64,000 nt of DNA, from contig NW_001865053.1 in NCBI RefSeq assembly GCF_000002865.3, forward strand, positions 697,542 to 761,541, in the 5' to 3' direction. The position numbers were made by a program, and so were the translations under genes. The notes beneath the pieces are model-generated. The model was given only the letters and a program-made list of their open reading frames with translations. It was not told where the DNA came from and ran no database searches. This document shows positions 63,228 to 64,000 of this stretch, piece after piece (within the stretch, counting starts at the first letter, position 1; the number at the start of each line of letters is the position of its first letter). Source of the DNA: Monosiga brevicollis MX1. Taxonomy: Eukaryota > Opisthokonta > Choanoflagellata > Craspedida > Salpingoecidae.

Positions 63228-64000
63228 GCCATCTGTCTCAATAACCATGACTAGGCCTTGGATGCCGAGATGACCGAACTACAAAGCGTCATTCGCGCTG
63301 CCGCTGCCGGAGGTTTGTCATAGCAGGCTCTGCTTTTCATGGCCCACGTTGACCAGCAGGCACATACAGGTGAGTGTGTCTAGCAACCACTTTCTCACAA
63401 TGATGGACTTGTGCTGCCATACAGCATTGAGCAAGGACACAGCTCAAGAACACATCCACCTTTCACATGGTGCTTTTGTCCACGATGAAATGGTAAGTGT
63501 GGCACACTTCTTAGCAGCTCGCATTTCCAGCACCCGCACGCGGCTAACCGCACACACCACCCATGGAAATCCTCTGGCGCAACCTTTCAGGTGGATCCGG
63601 AGACCGGCTTTACGCTCAGTCATGGCACAACCGTACGCTGCAAATTGCTGCCTCAACATCCCTCCACGTTTTGTACCCCATCACACACAGCAGGGCTCGA
63701 GGCCATGGAAATCAGACCACATCTTGGTGGCCTCTCCGTCTCATCTATTTCCCATGCGTGTGCTTCTTGTATCTAGGTGTCCATTGCCACGGCAGCGGAC
63801 GTGACTGCAACACAACTCAGCGTACGCATCGTAGCGCTTACACCAATTGTGTGTGACCATGAAGAAATTTCTCTTGGAGATCAAGGTCAGCCATCTCGCC
63901 CCACTACTTTGAACAACACTAAACAAAACGACCTTGAGATACCCTATTTTTCATTGTTTTTGTTTTGTTTTGTTTTTTTGTTTTTGTTTTTTGTTCTTTT
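61170..64000 (+). CDS. BBS9: Bardet-Biedl syndrome 9 protein (PTHB1), N-terminal part; runs off the right edge
   Basis: The ATG at 61170 opens MTLFQAREWWSTVVAEPESL across a first intron, matching the BBS9 start (the family has FKARDWWST). Further exons follow the family closely: DKIAVASYAGTLHVYAPSGQ, VYRHHLKRTAANMVIGHFGQ, IQSMDGALTFFKKN, RYLPDFLLPGPLDYVAEDDL, NLGEETMAISHVKVQDQSRL, QINLLLGCDDGILRVLRDKT, GHLTLYYLGTDPSLPQL and LDAEMTELQSVIRAAAAG. These form the beta-propeller and the start of the GAE-like region. BBS9 is a core BBSome subunit that carries membrane proteins in cilia. Exons continue to about 63890 (TPIVCDHEEISLGDQG), then a T-rich intron reaches the window edge. A 50-N gap with a CA repeat lies in an intron (63116-63223). 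At least nine introns are visible. Confidence 0.92.
63116..63223. repeat. Assembly gap (50 N) plus CA microsatellite in a BBS9 intron
   Basis: N fills 63116-63165, with one more N at 63167. About 50 bases of CA dinucleotide follow to 63223. The exon before it ends RPMNHE and the exon after begins ALDAEM, so no coding sequence need be missing. Confidence 0.9.

Noticed and set aside
63940-64000. Terminal poly(T)-rich stretch as a telomere or poly(A) site
   Set aside because: It is irregular T-rich sequence with scattered G, fits the intron after the last visible BBS9 exon, and has no telomeric repeat unit.

Overview
The window looks like a nuclear chromosome segment of a choanoflagellate, most like Monosiga brevicollis. 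Genes are compact and intron-rich, with about one gene per 3.5 kb and mostly GT-AG introns of roughly 80-250 bases. Intergenic gaps are short. The gene set mixes animal-like signalling parts (cytohesin, PMCA, LZTR1, a protein with many tyrosine motifs, a C-type lectin) with ciliary genes (CFAP70, BBS9). The species call is inference. No organelle or bacterial operon structure, rRNA, tRNA, CRISPR array or recognisable transposon or virus-like element was found.

Layout, left to right: 3' part of an SHPRH-like ubiquitin ligase (+); CPSF3 endonuclease (-); pirin (+); cytohesin-type ARF-GEF (-); importin beta-1 (+); plasma-membrane Ca2+ ATPase (+); GltS-type sodium/glutamate symporter homologue (-); CFAP70 (+); MORN-repeat protein with a tyrosine-motif tail (+); secreted or surface golvesin-domain, mucin-like, Cys-module protein (-); SLC30A9-like zinc transporter that appears to run into a TPR protein (+); single-pass membrane protein of unknown family (-); secreted C-type lectin protein (+); GATD3/ES1 protein (-); unknown Cys-rich nuclear-looking protein (+); LZTR1-like kelch/BTB protein (-); small hydrophilic protein (-); 5' part of BBS9 (+), which runs off the right edge.

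Genes mostly alternate in strand. Head-to-head pairs share promoter regions of about 0.3-1.5 kb, and tail-to-tail pairs are as close as about 120-150 bases. Several shared promoter regions hold GA/CT tracts. Three of them also hold copies of a palindrome, AAGTA-N3-TACTT, twice as a pair with exactly 28-base spacing. This is the best candidate here for an undescribed regulatory element.

The most unusual proteins are the MORN/tyrosine-motif protein (a possible SH2-docking scaffold), the possible zinc transporter-TPR fusion, the GltS-type symporter (bacterial-type family, intron-bearing here), the golvesin/Thr-rich/Cys-module surface protein, and the unknown Cys-rich protein at 52.8-54.9 kb. Three 50-base N runs are assembly gaps next to simple repeats. 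Exon ends were read by eye from splice signals and frame continuity, so outer coordinates are firmer than internal boundaries; where a start or stop is uncertain this is stated.
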